Assembly (NCBI RefSeq): GCF_038595055.1
Contig: NZ_CP152002.1
Span: 2,772,501 to 2,836,500, forward strand
Origin: Paenibacillus sp. FSL R7-0345
GTDB taxonomy: Bacteria > Bacillota > Bacilli > Paenibacillales > Paenibacillaceae
Length of the DNA: 64,000 bases
Reading direction: 5' to 3'
Shown: in pieces, positions 41,143 to 49,500 of the stretch
How positions within the stretch are numbered: the stretch's first letter is position 1
Layout: each line of letters begins with the position of its first letter
Notes under the pieces: model-generated
What the model was told of the DNA's origin: nothing
What the model saw: the letters and a program-made list of their open reading frames with translations, nothing else
Databases searched by the model: none
Position numbers and translations under genes: made by a program

Positions 41143-42237
41143 TTAGCGCTCCAATGGCAATCTGACCTCAAAGCTAGTCCGTAAGGGATCGCTGTTTACG
41201 GAGATTGTACCTTTGTGCTGCTCGACTATGTTTTTGGCGATGAACAGGCCAAGTCCTGTGCTGCCCTCCTGGTGGCTACGCGCCCGGTCGCCGGTATAAA
41301 ACATATCAAATACATAGGGCAGATCCTCAGGCAGGATACTGCCGCCATAATTCGTTACCCGGACGACGGCCTGTCCGTCTTCCGCACTGCAGCTGATATC
41401 AACATACTGGCCGTCTTTGCCGTAACGGACCGCATTGGTCAGCAGATTCTCGAATACACGGGCCAGCAGCTCTCCGTCACCTTGAATCTCCATTACCGGA
41501 GCAAGCTCCAGCCGGGCGGTCAGCCCGTTGTTGTCAAGCAGCGGGTACAGCTCCTCATGGAGCTGGATAAGCAGCTCGCTCAGATCAAGCGGACTGCTGT
41601 CAATCTTCAGCATGCCGTAGTTCATCCGGGTAAGCTCAAACAGCTCATCGATCAGCCGTTCCAGCCGCCGTGATTTGGTATAGGCGATGGAGGTGTAATG
41701 CCGGACCTGCTCGGCAGACAATTCTTTATCCTTCAGCACATAATCGAGATATCCGAGTACAGACGTAAGCGGGGTGCGCAGATCGTGTGCCAGATTGAGC
41801 ACCAGCTGGTCCTTGCTGTTCTCGGCAAAATCCCCGCGCTCCACTGCCTGCTGCAGCTTGCCGCTGGCCAGGTTCAGGTCGGCAGCAATATCCCCGAATT
41901 CATCCTTGGAGGGGATGATGATCCGGCTGCTGAAATTACCTTCGGCCAGCTGGCGGATCTGCAGCGAGATTTCCCGGAAATAACGGGCATATGGTTTCGT
42001 AAACAGATAGAAGAAAACAAGGGCCAGGGGGATGAAAAAGATCAGGAAAAAGTTAAGATCCCCGATGTTGCCGATTAAATAGCGGAAGCGGGCCAGCGGG
42101 TCTTCGGCCAAAACATTGGCCGTATAGTACTGCTGCAGCATTTTGTACAGCGCATAGGTCAGGATGCCCGAGCAGAGCATGCTCAGTGTGAGCAGGAAAA
42201 TCATCTGAAAGCGGAAGCTGCGAAACCGTCTAGCCAT
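41143..42237 (-). CDS. vanS: VanS-like sensor histidine kinase
   Basis: A 364-residue membrane kinase. Two helices (residues 10-30 and 62-82) flank a short external loop, followed by HAMP. The H-box NLAHDLRTPLTSVLGYLDY holds the phosphorylated His at 151. N-box (FENLLTNAVRYG) and G-boxes (STGLGLFIAK) are intact. The H-box and C-terminal sequence resemble VanS of VanA/VanF clusters. The gene overlaps the regulator end by 8 bp. The signal may be a glycopeptide or a cell-wall intermediate; that is inference from the neighbours. Confidence 0.85.
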   Translation of the reverse strand: MARRFRSFRFQMIFLLTLSMLCSGILTYALYKMLQQYYTANVLAEDPLARFRYLIGNIGDLNFFLIFFIPLALVFFYLFTKPYARYFREISLQIRQLAEGNFSSRIIIPSKDEFGDIAADLNLASGKLQQAVERGDFAENSKDQLVLNLAHDLRTPLTSVLGYLDYVLKDKELSAEQVRHYTSIAYTKSRRLERLIDELFELTRMNYGMLKIDSSPLDLSELLIQLHEELYPLLDNNGLTARLELAPVMEIQGDGELLARVFENLLTNAVRYGKDGQYVDISCSAEDGQAVVRVTNYGGSILPEDLPYVFDMFYTGDRARSHQEGSTGLGLFIAKNIVEQHKGTISVNSDPLRTSFEVRLPLER

Positions 42238-42925
42238 TGAATGTATAACCTACTCCCCATATGGTTTTGATCAGTTTATTCTTGTCCTGTTCTTCACCAA
42301 GCTTCTTACGCAAGGTGCGGATGTGAACCATAACTGTATTCCCGCTCTCAAAATAAGCCTCGCCCCACACCTGCTGAAACAGATTCTCCGCACTGAATAC
42401 CTTCTTAGGGTAGCTGGCGAGCAGGTACAGGATGTCGAATTCCTTGGGCGTGAGCTCGACATTGTTGCCGAACAGCTCCACAGTCCTGCGGTCAGGGTCA
42501 ATAACCAGTCCTCCGGATTCCAGCACAGGTTTACGCTCCGCCTGGGGCTGGTTAAGCTGCATAAAACGGCGCAGCTGTGCGTTCACCCGGGCAACCAGCT
42601 CCATCGGATTAAACGGCTTGGTCATATAATCATCGGCGCCGATGACGAGCCCGGTGATTTTGTCGAGGTCCGAGGTCTTCGCACTCAGAAAAATAATCGG
42701 GAGCTGATGCTGCTCCCTGATCTGCCGGGTCACCTCATGCCCGTCCAGTCCGGGCATCATAATGTCGAGCACCGCAAGGTCAATATGGCGGGACTGGACG
42801 GCTTGTACCGCGGCTTTGCCGTCGGTCACCTTGACGGTATGATAGCCCTCTTTTTCCAGATGCAGAGCTACCAGTCCGGCAATGTCGGCATCGTCGTCGG
42901 CGATAAGAATCGTTATCCGTTTCAT
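42230..42925 (-). CDS. vanR: VanR-like OmpR-family response regulator
   Basis: A 231-residue regulator. The receiver domain has D10-D11-D12, the phospho-acceptor D54 in VLDIMMPGLDG, and the KITGLVIGADDYMTKPF segment that closely follows VanR of enterococci. The winged helix ends in VMVHIRTLRKKLGE and IKTIWGVGYTFNG, again VanR-like. It is the first gene of the vanR-S-Y-Z-like array. It presumably activates the vanY-vanZ part, but no clear repeat site could be assigned upstream of the VanY gene. Confidence 0.87.
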   Translation of the reverse strand: MKRITILIADDDADIAGLVALHLEKEGYHTVKVTDGKAAVQAVQSRHIDLAVLDIMMPGLDGHEVTRQIREQHQLPIIFLSAKTSDLDKITGLVIGADDYMTKPFNPMELVARVNAQLRRFMQLNQPQAERKPVLESGGLVIDPDRRTVELFGNNVELTPKEFDILYLLASYPKKVFSAENLFQQVWGEAYFESGNTVMVHIRTLRKKLGEEQDKNKLIKTIWGVGYTFNG

Positions 42926-43258
42926 TTCGTATTCGCTCCTGTAACAATAAACTTGAGTACACGCCTGTACAGCGCTTTGCTCCTAGTGTACCTTATCGGA
43001 AGTTGTTTCGCGAACAGGAATCGTGAATAATAGAGGAGGCTGTACATAATTAATGCTGGTGTATCTGGCAGTCAGGTGTTTACGTCGAGTATCTGATAAT
43101 TTTTAAAATACTTAATTTTGTAACATTTAATGTGAAGGTATAGCCCGAAAGAGTCATGCCGGGAGCCGGCTGGCAGTGATAAATTAAACGAAGGATTTGG
43201 GGAGGGGACGGCAACGTATAAGACAATTAAGCTGCTGATTCTGCTGATTCCCACATTA

Positions 43259-44083
43259 ATGGTCGGGATCTGGGAGTTCGTGCGCCACCAGTTTCTGATG
43301 CCGTACATCTCGATGGATATGGGGAACTACTTAACGCCGGTGCTTGTTTTTGTATTCAGCATCATTCTGCTGCTGCCGCTGTTCCGGATTATGGAGCGCA
43401 ATCAGCAGGAGCTGGAGCAGAAGCGGGCGGCAACCTCGGCCATGGAGGCCCGTGAAGGGCTGGCCAAGGAGCTGCATGATGGGATGGCGCAGTCTTTGTT
43501 TCTGTTGTCTGTGCGGATTGACCGGCTGGAGCAGAACCAGAAGAAGGGCACGGTCAGCGCAGAGAATGTAGAACAGCTCAAAAAAACAGTGCACGAGGTC
43601 AACCGCTATGTACGCCAGGCGATTGCCAGCCTGAAGGTGCCGGTCTCCGGCAGTGCGGATTTTTCGCTGGAACGTTCGGTGCAGGAGCAGCTGGGCAGAA
43701 TCGCCGGTGAGGTGATGATTGACGTCGCACTGGACTGGCAGCTGCAGGAGGATGCATTGTCAAGCAAGGAACAGGCCGAGCTGCTGTCCTGCATCCGTGA
43801 GGCGATTATCAATGTGCGCAAGCATACGCGTGCCGGCCGGGTTGTCGTTACAGGTGCTGGCGATCATCAGTGCTGGAAGGTGAGCGTAGCCGATAATGGC
43901 GCCGGTATAGTGCACGAGGACCCTTTTCAGGTAAATGGAAGCTATGGTTTGCAGATTATGAGAGAACGCGCAGTCAGTATGGGCTGGAAGCTTGCGCTTG
44001 TATCAGGGCCGGCCGGAACGACAGTCGAAATTGCGAAGGGAGGAACCGCAGATGAACCGCTGCCGGGTGATGATCGTCGATGA
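43259..44083 (+). CDS. NarL-type (HisKA_3) sensor histidine kinase
   Basis: A 274-residue kinase from the first ATG. One clear membrane helix (residues 21-43) precedes a HisKA_3 dimer domain with LAKELHDGMAQSLFLLSVRI, where His is the phospho-acceptor, and a HATPase domain (NVRKHTRAG, DNGAGI, YGLQIMRERA). The frame is open upstream and a strong GGAGGGG site precedes an ACG at 43214, which would add TYKTIKLLILLIPTL and complete a first membrane helix. The true start is therefore probably 43214 with a non-ATG codon. It overlaps the regulator gene by 32 bp. Confidence 0.82.
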   Translation: MVGIWEFVRHQFLMPYISMDMGNYLTPVLVFVFSIILLLPLFRIMERNQQELEQKRAATSAMEAREGLAKELHDGMAQSLFLLSVRIDRLEQNQKKGTVSAENVEQLKKTVHEVNRYVRQAIASLKVPVSGSADFSLERSVQEQLGRIAGEVMIDVALDWQLQEDALSSKEQAELLSCIREAIINVRKHTRAGRVVVTGAGDHQCWKVSVADNGAGIVHEDPFQVNGSYGLQIMRERAVSMGWKLALVSGPAGTTVEIAKGGTADEPLPGDDRR

Positions 44084-44717
44084 CCATGCGCATGCGCGTG
44101 AGGCCATGACCGAGATTGTGTCGCTGGATGAACGTTTTGAAGTAATCGGGGCAGTGGGAAGCGGTGCTGAGGCGATTGTCATGACCGGGCAGTGGATGCC
44201 CGACCTGATCCTGATCGATATCGAGATGCCGGGCATGGACGGGCTGGAAACCACGCGGCGCATCAAGCTGGAGTATCCGTATGTCAAGATCGTCATCGTC
44301 ACCGTCTCGGATGAAATCTCTTATTTGTTCGAGGCGCTGAAGCAGGGCGCACAGGGGTATCTGCTGAAAAACCTGGCCCCGTCGACCTGGATTGAATATT
44401 TGCTGGCGATTGTCAGTGAGGAGGTTCCGCTGAGCCGGGAGCTGGCTTTTCAGATTCTGAAGGAATTTGCGGTGACCTCTGTAAAAGAGGAACAGGAAGC
44501 ATTAACGGCGCGCGAGAAGGAAATACTGGGCTGTGTATCCTCCGGTTCCACAAACAAGGAGATTGCAGCCACCCTGGGGATTTCCGAGCATACGGTCAAA
44601 AATCATCTTAAGAACATTTTGCAAAAGCTGCAGCTCCAGAACCGTACACAGCTGACCCGGTATGCCCTGGAGCAGGGACTGGCCCGCCGAGAGCGGGATT
44701 TTCCGCGGAAAAGATAG
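44052..44717 (+). CDS. NarL/LuxR-family response regulator
   Basis: A 221-residue regulator. The receiver domain (1-120) has IVDDHAHAR, the phospho-acceptor Asp in LILIDIEMPGMDG and a KNLAPS-type loop with the conserved Lys. The LuxR helix-turn-helix (about 150-210) reads LTAREKEILGCVSSGSTNKE and GISEHTVKNHLKNI. The ATG at 44052 follows GGGAGGAACCGCAG; an upstream in-frame start at 43992 lies deep in the kinase gene. The copper-linked YcnI gene starts 43 bp downstream and may be a target or cotranscribed. Confidence 0.87.
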   Translation: MNRCRVMIVDDHAHAREAMTEIVSLDERFEVIGAVGSGAEAIVMTGQWMPDLILIDIEMPGMDGLETTRRIKLEYPYVKIVIVTVSDEISYLFEALKQGAQGYLLKNLAPSTWIEYLLAIVSEEVPLSRELAFQILKEFAVTSVKEEQEALTAREKEILGCVSSGSTNKEIAATLGISEHTVKNHLKNILQKLQLQNRTQLTRYALEQGLARRERDFPRKR

Positions 44718-44760
44718 AGCATTATTAGAAGAAACAATCATCGATTGAGGGGGAATTAAC

Positions 44761-45411
44761 TTGAATAAACTGCTTCGTAAACTAATGACACTCGCTGCCC
44801 CTATGGCAGCTGCACTATCCCTGTTCGCCGCTGTAGCAAGCGCCCATGTAACCGTATCACCGGCTGAATCCACCACAGGCGCTTGGGAAACCTATACACT
44901 GAAGGTGCCATCTGAAAAAGACGTCGCTACCACGCAGATTGACCTGCGCATGCCGGAAGGTGCCGAGTTCAAACAATATGAAACGACGCCCGGCTGGACT
45001 GTAACCGTTGAAGGCAACAAAGTCAGCTGGATCGCATCCGGCGACGGCATTCTGGCCGGCCAGTTCCAGCGCTTCTACTTCACTGCCAAGAACCCCGACA
45101 CCGCAGGCGACATCGCCTGGGATGCCTACCAGCACTATGCTGACGGCAGTCTGGTGCAATGGTCCGGTGAAGAAGGCAGCGAAAGTCCGCACTCGATCAC
45201 TGAAATTGTCCAGGCCGCAGGCGGCAGTGACAGCCACTCCCATGGTGGAATGGACATGGGCTCCGGCTCGATGACGATGGATGAGCATGAGGCGATTATG
45301 GAAAATGCGGAGTCGGGCAGTACCTCACCGATGGTCTACATTACCCTTGGGATTTCCCTGCTGGCCTTCCTGCTGTCGGCGGTTGCGCTGCTGCGGGGGA
45401 AGAAGGAGTAG
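44761..45411 (+). CDS. ycnI: YcnI-family (DUF1775) copper-binding protein
   Basis: A 216-residue exported protein. A signal peptide ends in ASA, leaving His as the first mature residue (HVTVSPAES), which with a conserved Glu and Trp forms the mononuclear Cu(II) site of DUF1775. A His/Met-rich stretch follows near residue 160 (HSHGGMDMGSGSMTMDEHE), a second possible copper site. A C-terminal helix (about 187-207) with KKE anchors it to the membrane. The TTG at 44761 follows GAGGGGGAATTAAC. No YcnJ importer gene is adjacent, unlike in Bacillus. A terminator lies at 45484. Confidence 0.87.
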   Translation: MNKLLRKLMTLAAPMAAALSLFAAVASAHVTVSPAESTTGAWETYTLKVPSEKDVATTQIDLRMPEGAEFKQYETTPGWTVTVEGNKVSWIASGDGILAGQFQRFYFTAKNPDTAGDIAWDAYQHYADGSLVQWSGEEGSESPHSITEIVQAAGGSDSHSHGGMDMGSGSMTMDEHEAIMENAESGSTSPMVYITLGISLLAFLLSAVALLRGKKE

Positions 45412-45483
45412 GCGGTTTAGGAAAACTGGATAAACGGTTAACAGACTTTTGGGAAACAGCGGAATAATGGTGAAAAGAGAAGT

Positions 45484-45534
45484 AACTGCGGATGGCTTTG
45501 TCCTGTACTGGGATGGGGTGTCCGCAGTTTTTTG
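45484..45534 (+). terminator. Intrinsic terminator of the ycnI transcript
   Basis: AACTGCGGA (45484-45492) and TCCGCAGTT (45521-45529) pair around a structured 28-nt loop and are followed by TTTTTG. Confidence 0.7.
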
Positions 45535-45622
45535 TTGTGTATATGGTTAAATATGTCTACATTAAATGTAGAGAAGAGCAAGACTGCGTATTTCACTTGG
45601 ATGCCTATTTTGAGGAGGAGCT

Positions 45623-46120
45623 ATGATCAGGGATATTATTTCTACAATAAGACGTTTGGAAAGCTGTAAACTGTTGCCTCCTGTAGGAATGCCGGAAATA
45701 TTGAATCCGAATCACCGGCTGCCGGCAGACCTGCTGGAGTTTTATTCGTTATGCGGCGGGGCAGTTCTGTTTGAAGGAGCTGATTATGACATTATCATCG
45801 TACCGCCAGATCAGCTCGTGCCTGCCAATCCGGTCATACTAGGCGAACAATTCGAAGAGGACAGGACTTCATCCTGGTACATTATTGGAGATGCCGGGAA
45901 TTCGGATTATTTAACTATAGATTTAGCAACCGGACGGCTCGGAAAGTGCTATGAAAGCTTCCATGAAACCCACGGATTAATCGGCGACTGCCCGGTAATT
46001 GCCAAGTCTTTTACGGATTTGTTGCAGTGTCTGCTTGCCAATCAGGGCGGATATTTTTATTGGCTGGAAGATGAGTTTGTCTCTTTGGGGGATGGTTACG
46101 ACGGTGTGGGTGAGGACTAA
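45623..46120 (+). CDS. SMI1/KNR4 (SUKH) family protein, probable immunity protein
   Basis: A 165-residue cytoplasmic protein of the SUKH superfamily: an LPADLLEFYSLCGGAVLFEG motif (the family's 'P..y..fl...nGg' signature) and the later WYIIGDAGNSDYLTIDL strand pair. SUKH proteins are common immunity proteins against polymorphic and contact-dependent toxins. AGGAGGAG supports the ATG. It opens the AT-rich island of small genes up to 54.5 kb, in which no toxin gene is seen. Confidence 0.8.
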   Translation: MIRDIISTIRRLESCKLLPPVGMPEILNPNHRLPADLLEFYSLCGGAVLFEGADYDIIIVPPDQLVPANPVILGEQFEEDRTSSWYIIGDAGNSDYLTIDLATGRLGKCYESFHETHGLIGDCPVIAKSFTDLLQCLLANQGGYFYWLEDEFVSLGDGYDGVGED

Positions 46121-46135
46121 CCTATGACTGTGTAG

Positions 46136-46450
46136 AGAAAAGATGCCGGAAAATCGGAGTTCTACCAACGGGTATCAGAAGTACTTGATGTTTTTGAGAT
46201 TGACATTGAGCAGGTTGGCATTCTCAGATCCAAAATGCATGTTCTAAATACATTTTATGAAACTAATTATTCCGGTGTAGAATAAGAAATTAAAGATAAA
46301 ATTATGATCCTGCATATTGATTTCTTTGGTGGGATGAATTTAACAGCACGCGACTTCGAAGAAAATAAACATTTAGCGGCACAACTTACAAGTGATATCA
46401 AAGATATAAGGAAATTATTAAATAATGAGGTGAAAAGTGAGAGACATTAA
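46136..46450 (+). pseudogene. Decayed gene remnant with in-frame stop
   Basis: One frame reads coherent protein-like sequence (SEFYQRVSEVLDVFEIDI) up to TAA at 46283 and then continues in the same frame (MILHIDFFGGMNLTARDFEE) to TAA at 46448. There is no start codon or ribosome site at the beginning. This looks like the 3' part of a gene with one nonsense mutation. The family is not recognised. The distal part alone could be read from ATG 46304. Confidence 0.5.
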
Positions 46451-46468
46451 ATTTGAAGGAGCGTTTGA

Positions 46469-46918
46469 ATGAATTCCATAATCTTTCGATGCAGGTATGT
46501 CGGGTTTCTAATTCTGTTGATATTATCTTTTAAATTACTCTCAGTTACGCAAACTGGGCCAGGATGGGAAGTTCCCACTTTTGTCTTTGATGAAATTAGA
46601 AATATTCAGACCAAAATGAGCTTTCTATATTTAGTAGAAATTGTTTTAATCATTTACGACTTCGTTAAGAAAAACAAACCGGGTATCTTGAGCCTCATTT
46701 TGTACATCCCGGCTGTACTGCTGTCTTTTATTATTTATTCCTACGGGTCAGAACAGGTGATCTTTAATTTGCAAGGAGATGCCCCTCTTTTATCGGCACT
46801 GGTATCTAATTCTCTATTTATTGGCGTCCCGATAGCGTGTTTGTTGGCAGGTACACTTACATATCTTCGCTGGAGGCGTCATTTGAAGTATAGAACAGGA
46901 GATTTAAATAATGAGTGA
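46469..46918 (+). CDS. Small four-helix membrane protein, unknown
   Basis: A 149-residue protein with four hydrophobic helices (about 8-26, 50-66, 72-92, 110-130) and a basic C-terminus. No known family was recognised. Codons are AT-rich compared with the flanking 40 kb. AAGGAGCGTTTGA supports the ATG. It overlaps the next gene by 8 bp, so the two are probably cotranscribed. Membrane proteins of this size occur among immunity proteins, but that is only context. Confidence 0.6.
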   Translation: MNSIIFRCRYVGFLILLILSFKLLSVTQTGPGWEVPTFVFDEIRNIQTKMSFLYLVEIVLIIYDFVKKNKPGILSLILYIPAVLLSFIIYSYGSEQVIFNLQGDAPLLSALVSNSLFIGVPIACLLAGTLTYLRWRRHLKYRTGDLNNE

Positions 46919-47186
46919 AATTAAAGTGTATTTTCTAGAGGATACAGAACTGGCAGAGTACGAGGCTGTGAACAAGGGTTTTCGATTAGATGTCTATGTG
47001 AAAATAGCGGATGAGCTTTTTAATGTAGCAGTTTACGATATTGTGCGTCTTCAACAGGATTTGGAATTAGAAGTTGAGAACTACGGATATTATTCCGTGG
47101 ACCCCAACCTAATTTTGGTCAGTGAAGTTAATAAAGATAAGATAGTGCACACAATAGAAAATCTATATAAACAGAATTACTTTTAG
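46911..47186 (+). CDS. Small protein, unknown
   Basis: A 91-residue acidic cytoplasmic protein. The predicted pattern is alpha/beta with strands such as EIKVYFLED and FNVAVYDIV. No family recognised. It overlaps the end of the membrane protein gene by 8 bp and is probably its partner. A possible immunity protein by context. Confidence 0.55.
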   Translation: MSEIKVYFLEDTELAEYEAVNKGFRLDVYVKIADELFNVAVYDIVRLQQDLELEVENYGYYSVDPNLILVSEVNKDKIVHTIENLYKQNYF

Positions 47187-47259
47187 AAAATTAAACCTGT
47201 TAATGATAGGAAGCTAAAAGATTATTTTGGCTAGTAATAATTGAGTGGGAGGATGAAAT

Positions 47260-47715
47260 ATGTCCATATCCGCATGGATTGATATTCATTTAAGCGAACA
47301 GAGTAGCACCAATCTATCAGCCCAGGACTTAATTAAGCAGTTTGTAAAAGAAGGCTGGGATTACGTCAACCATAACGGAGAAGTCACATTTCTGCCTTTA
47401 GGGGATGGAGACCATTTTAACTGGCAGAGTGAAGTTATGAATAGCGCCTGTATCTTGAATATCATCGAACTGAAACAGGCACAACAAGAAATCGTGGGCA
47501 TCCAGTTGTTACGGAGGGATTCGGACATCGGATGTGACATGCTGTTGTTTAACGCAAATCATATAGGATTTAGTTTATCGATAGCCAGAAAAAGTGTTGA
47601 AAATCAAGGTGAGATAGATATGACTGATTTTAGCTGGTACCTGGAAAGAGTATTGCCGGTTTTTAAGTATGCCGGGTTGCAGGTTGAGCGGGTACAGTGT
47701 GAACAAACGGTCTGA
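47260..47715 (+). CDS. Hypothetical protein, possible immunity protein
   Basis: A 151-residue cytoplasmic protein without signal or membrane segment. The opening MSISAWIDIHLSEQ and the middle GDHFNWQSEV are distinctive but match no family I can name. An ending SWYLERVLPVFKYAGL suggests an alpha/beta fold. GGGAGGATGAAAT supports the ATG. It stands alone between two decayed regions. Confidence 0.55.
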   Translation: MSISAWIDIHLSEQSSTNLSAQDLIKQFVKEGWDYVNHNGEVTFLPLGDGDHFNWQSEVMNSACILNIIELKQAQQEIVGIQLLRRDSDIGCDMLLFNANHIGFSLSIARKSVENQGEIDMTDFSWYLERVLPVFKYAGLQVERVQCEQTV

Positions 47716-47774
47716 AGAACTTACATTTGGTGCGGAGGAGGAGAAGAATGCCAAGATAGGGATGATATTTTACG

Positions 47775-47907
47775 GACAAAGTAATGGTATGGAATGATTT
47801 AGTGGTGCCCGAGAGTATGAGGGGATTTTCATGAACTACTGCTGACTGAGGAAGAGTATGATGACATGATTAAAGCGCAGTGCTTGAAATATGAAATAAA
47901 TATTTAA
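47775..47907 (+). pseudogene. Decayed gene fragment with frameshift
   Basis: Reading frame pieces DKVMVWNDLVVPESMRG and, after a one-base shift, GDFHELLLTEEEYDDMIKAQ give protein-like sequence that ends at TAA 47905. There is no intact start. A ribosome-site-like GGAGGAGGAG lies just upstream at about 47736 before an ATG that stops after three codons. Family not recognised. Confidence 0.4.
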
Positions 47908-47940
47908 GCAGCACTAACACTGGTCGGGGGGGAATCAAAC

Positions 47941-48294
47941 ATGAGCAGATACAAAGATTTAATATCAGATTTTTATAAAATACAAAAGGGGTTCGGTTAC
48001 TTAACTTCATTTAATTTAACGCGTGGTACAGAGTTAGAAGAATTCCAGATGTCTCTACAAATTACCCTAGCCAAGTCAACTTTTGATTACGACGAACAAT
48101 TATTGATAACCTTTACGGGAGTAAAGGATCTGGAAATAGGACATCTACCGGGATTAATAGGTTGGTCATATTTTGATATCACGGATATTTCTAAAGACCA
48201 GCTGGAGGATATAAGATTCAAGGTCTTTGAATACGAAAATAATATTTTTAGTTTATATTGCAAACAGATTACATTTGAAATCACAAAGGGATAG
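47941..48294 (+). CDS. Hypothetical protein, possible immunity protein
   Basis: A 117-residue cytoplasmic protein. It is beta-rich: FQMSLQITLAKSTFDYDE and QLLITFTGVKDLEIG are alternating strand patterns, and FSLYCKQITFEITKG closes the chain. The layout resembles small Imm-type beta sandwich proteins, but no named family fits with confidence. GGGGGGAATCAAAC supports the ATG. A bidirectional terminator follows at 48299. Confidence 0.5.
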   Translation: MSRYKDLISDFYKIQKGFGYLTSFNLTRGTELEEFQMSLQITLAKSTFDYDEQLLITFTGVKDLEIGHLPGLIGWSYFDITDISKDQLEDIRFKVFEYENNIFSLYCKQITFEITKG

Positions 48295-48298
48295 TCTC

Positions 48299-48342
48299 AA
48301 AAAACTCTGTTCCAACCTTAGGTAATCGAAACAGAGTTTTTA
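48299..48342. terminator. Bidirectional intrinsic terminator
   Basis: AAAAACTCTGTT and AAACAGAGTTTTT pair, giving T runs on both strands between convergent genes. Confidence 0.82.
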
Positions 48343-48367
48343 AAGCGGTTATCTTACGTTCAACAAA

Positions 48368-49471
48368 TCAATCTCCCCGGACAGCGCTCCACTCCACCAG
48401 CTCACTACGCACACGGTCCGTCAGCTCATCCACCACACGGAAATCCATGGCTGTGACATAAATCTTTTCTAATTGATCCCGGTGTACCTTCGCCTCGGCC
48501 AGGGCGGCTATTGCATCCTTCATTTGGGCTTTATATTGTGTGCTTACTTCGGCCAGCGGTCCGGCATAACGCTCATCTGTTCCTGATGCGACAAGGGTTT
48601 CGTACGTATCAATGATTACGTCTCCTTCACGGTCCGGAAAATATTCATGCGGACTCGTGCTGTCGAAGATCGCAAAACCAAGCTCACGCACAATAACCAT
48701 ATCCAGACTATGGGGATCGAAGCCGCAATGATAGATTTCCGTATCGAGGCCGCGGTTCTCCGCTTCGGCTGCAATCTTTTTGAGCATGGTGGATTTGCCT
48801 GTTCCGGCCCGGCCCTTGATGAAAAACCGTTTCGCCAGCCCTTCGGTCAAATTAGGTACAAAATCAACCGCCCCGGCAGGTGTCGCTGCTCCCAGGAACC
48901 GGTGCTTAACGACAGCGCTTTTGGAAAGGTGCGTTTCACCAAAAAGCTGCTCCAGCATCCCGGCTGTTAATTGATCCGCTTTGTTAAAGTCCATATGCTC
49001 AAAGTAAATCTTTTCCCACTCATCATGAATCTTTAAAGCTTCCGCAAATCCGCTGTACGCAGCTTTATAGGATTCCGCAACCCGCTGATTGATCTCGCCG
49101 ATGATCTCCCTTTGGGCAATGAGTGCTCTCGAATCCCAAGCCGCGCCTAAATTTACATATTCCTCAACCGCTCCTGGAGCCTTGGGTTCAATGATATGAG
49201 GTGCGGTGCCGTCAACAATGCCTACGCTTAGCGCCGGAATAATGACCGCGTCGATGGAATCCTTATCTGATGAACAGTGGATCAGCTCAATATCGTACCC
49301 CTGTTCCGCCCACTCCGAGCCAATCGCCTTCATTAGAGATGATTTTCCGGTACCAGGACCGCCTTTCAGTATAAAGATCCGCCGGAGTCCCTGAAGATTC
49401 GATTCGAACAAATTAAAGAAACCAAGAGCTGTATTACCGCCTGCAAAATATCTTAAAATCCTTGCAGCCAT
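48368..49471 (-). CDS. PRK06851-type duplicated P-loop ATPase
   Basis: A 367-residue protein with two homologous P-loop domains. The first Walker A is GGPGTGKSS (about residue 37) and the second GRAGTGKST (about 219). Each is followed by a similar DIELIHCSSDKDSIDAVI / DTEIYHCGFDPHSLDMVI segment with an invariant His-Cys pair. It matches the PRK06851 family of spore-formers, whose function is unknown. The protein has normal GC and lies opposite to all neighbours, so it is a core gene breaking up the AT-rich island. Confidence 0.82.
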   Translation of the reverse strand: MAARILRYFAGGNTALGFFNLFESNLQGLRRIFILKGGPGTGKSSLMKAIGSEWAEQGYDIELIHCSSDKDSIDAVIIPALSVGIVDGTAPHIIEPKAPGAVEEYVNLGAAWDSRALIAQREIIGEINQRVAESYKAAYSGFAEALKIHDEWEKIYFEHMDFNKADQLTAGMLEQLFGETHLSKSAVVKHRFLGAATPAGAVDFVPNLTEGLAKRFFIKGRAGTGKSTMLKKIAAEAENRGLDTEIYHCGFDPHSLDMVIVRELGFAIFDSTSPHEYFPDREGDVIIDTYETLVASGTDERYAGPLAEVSTQYKAQMKDAIAALAEAKVHRDQLEKIYVTAMDFRVVDELTDRVRSELVEWSAVRGD

Positions 49472-49500
49472 ACCTCCACTTCCTTCCCGTTGTTCGCCTG

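Noticed and set aside
39516..43100. Complete vancomycin resistance operon
   Set aside because: No D-lactate dehydrogenase, D-Ala-D-Lac ligase or VanX dipeptidase gene exists in or around the cluster.
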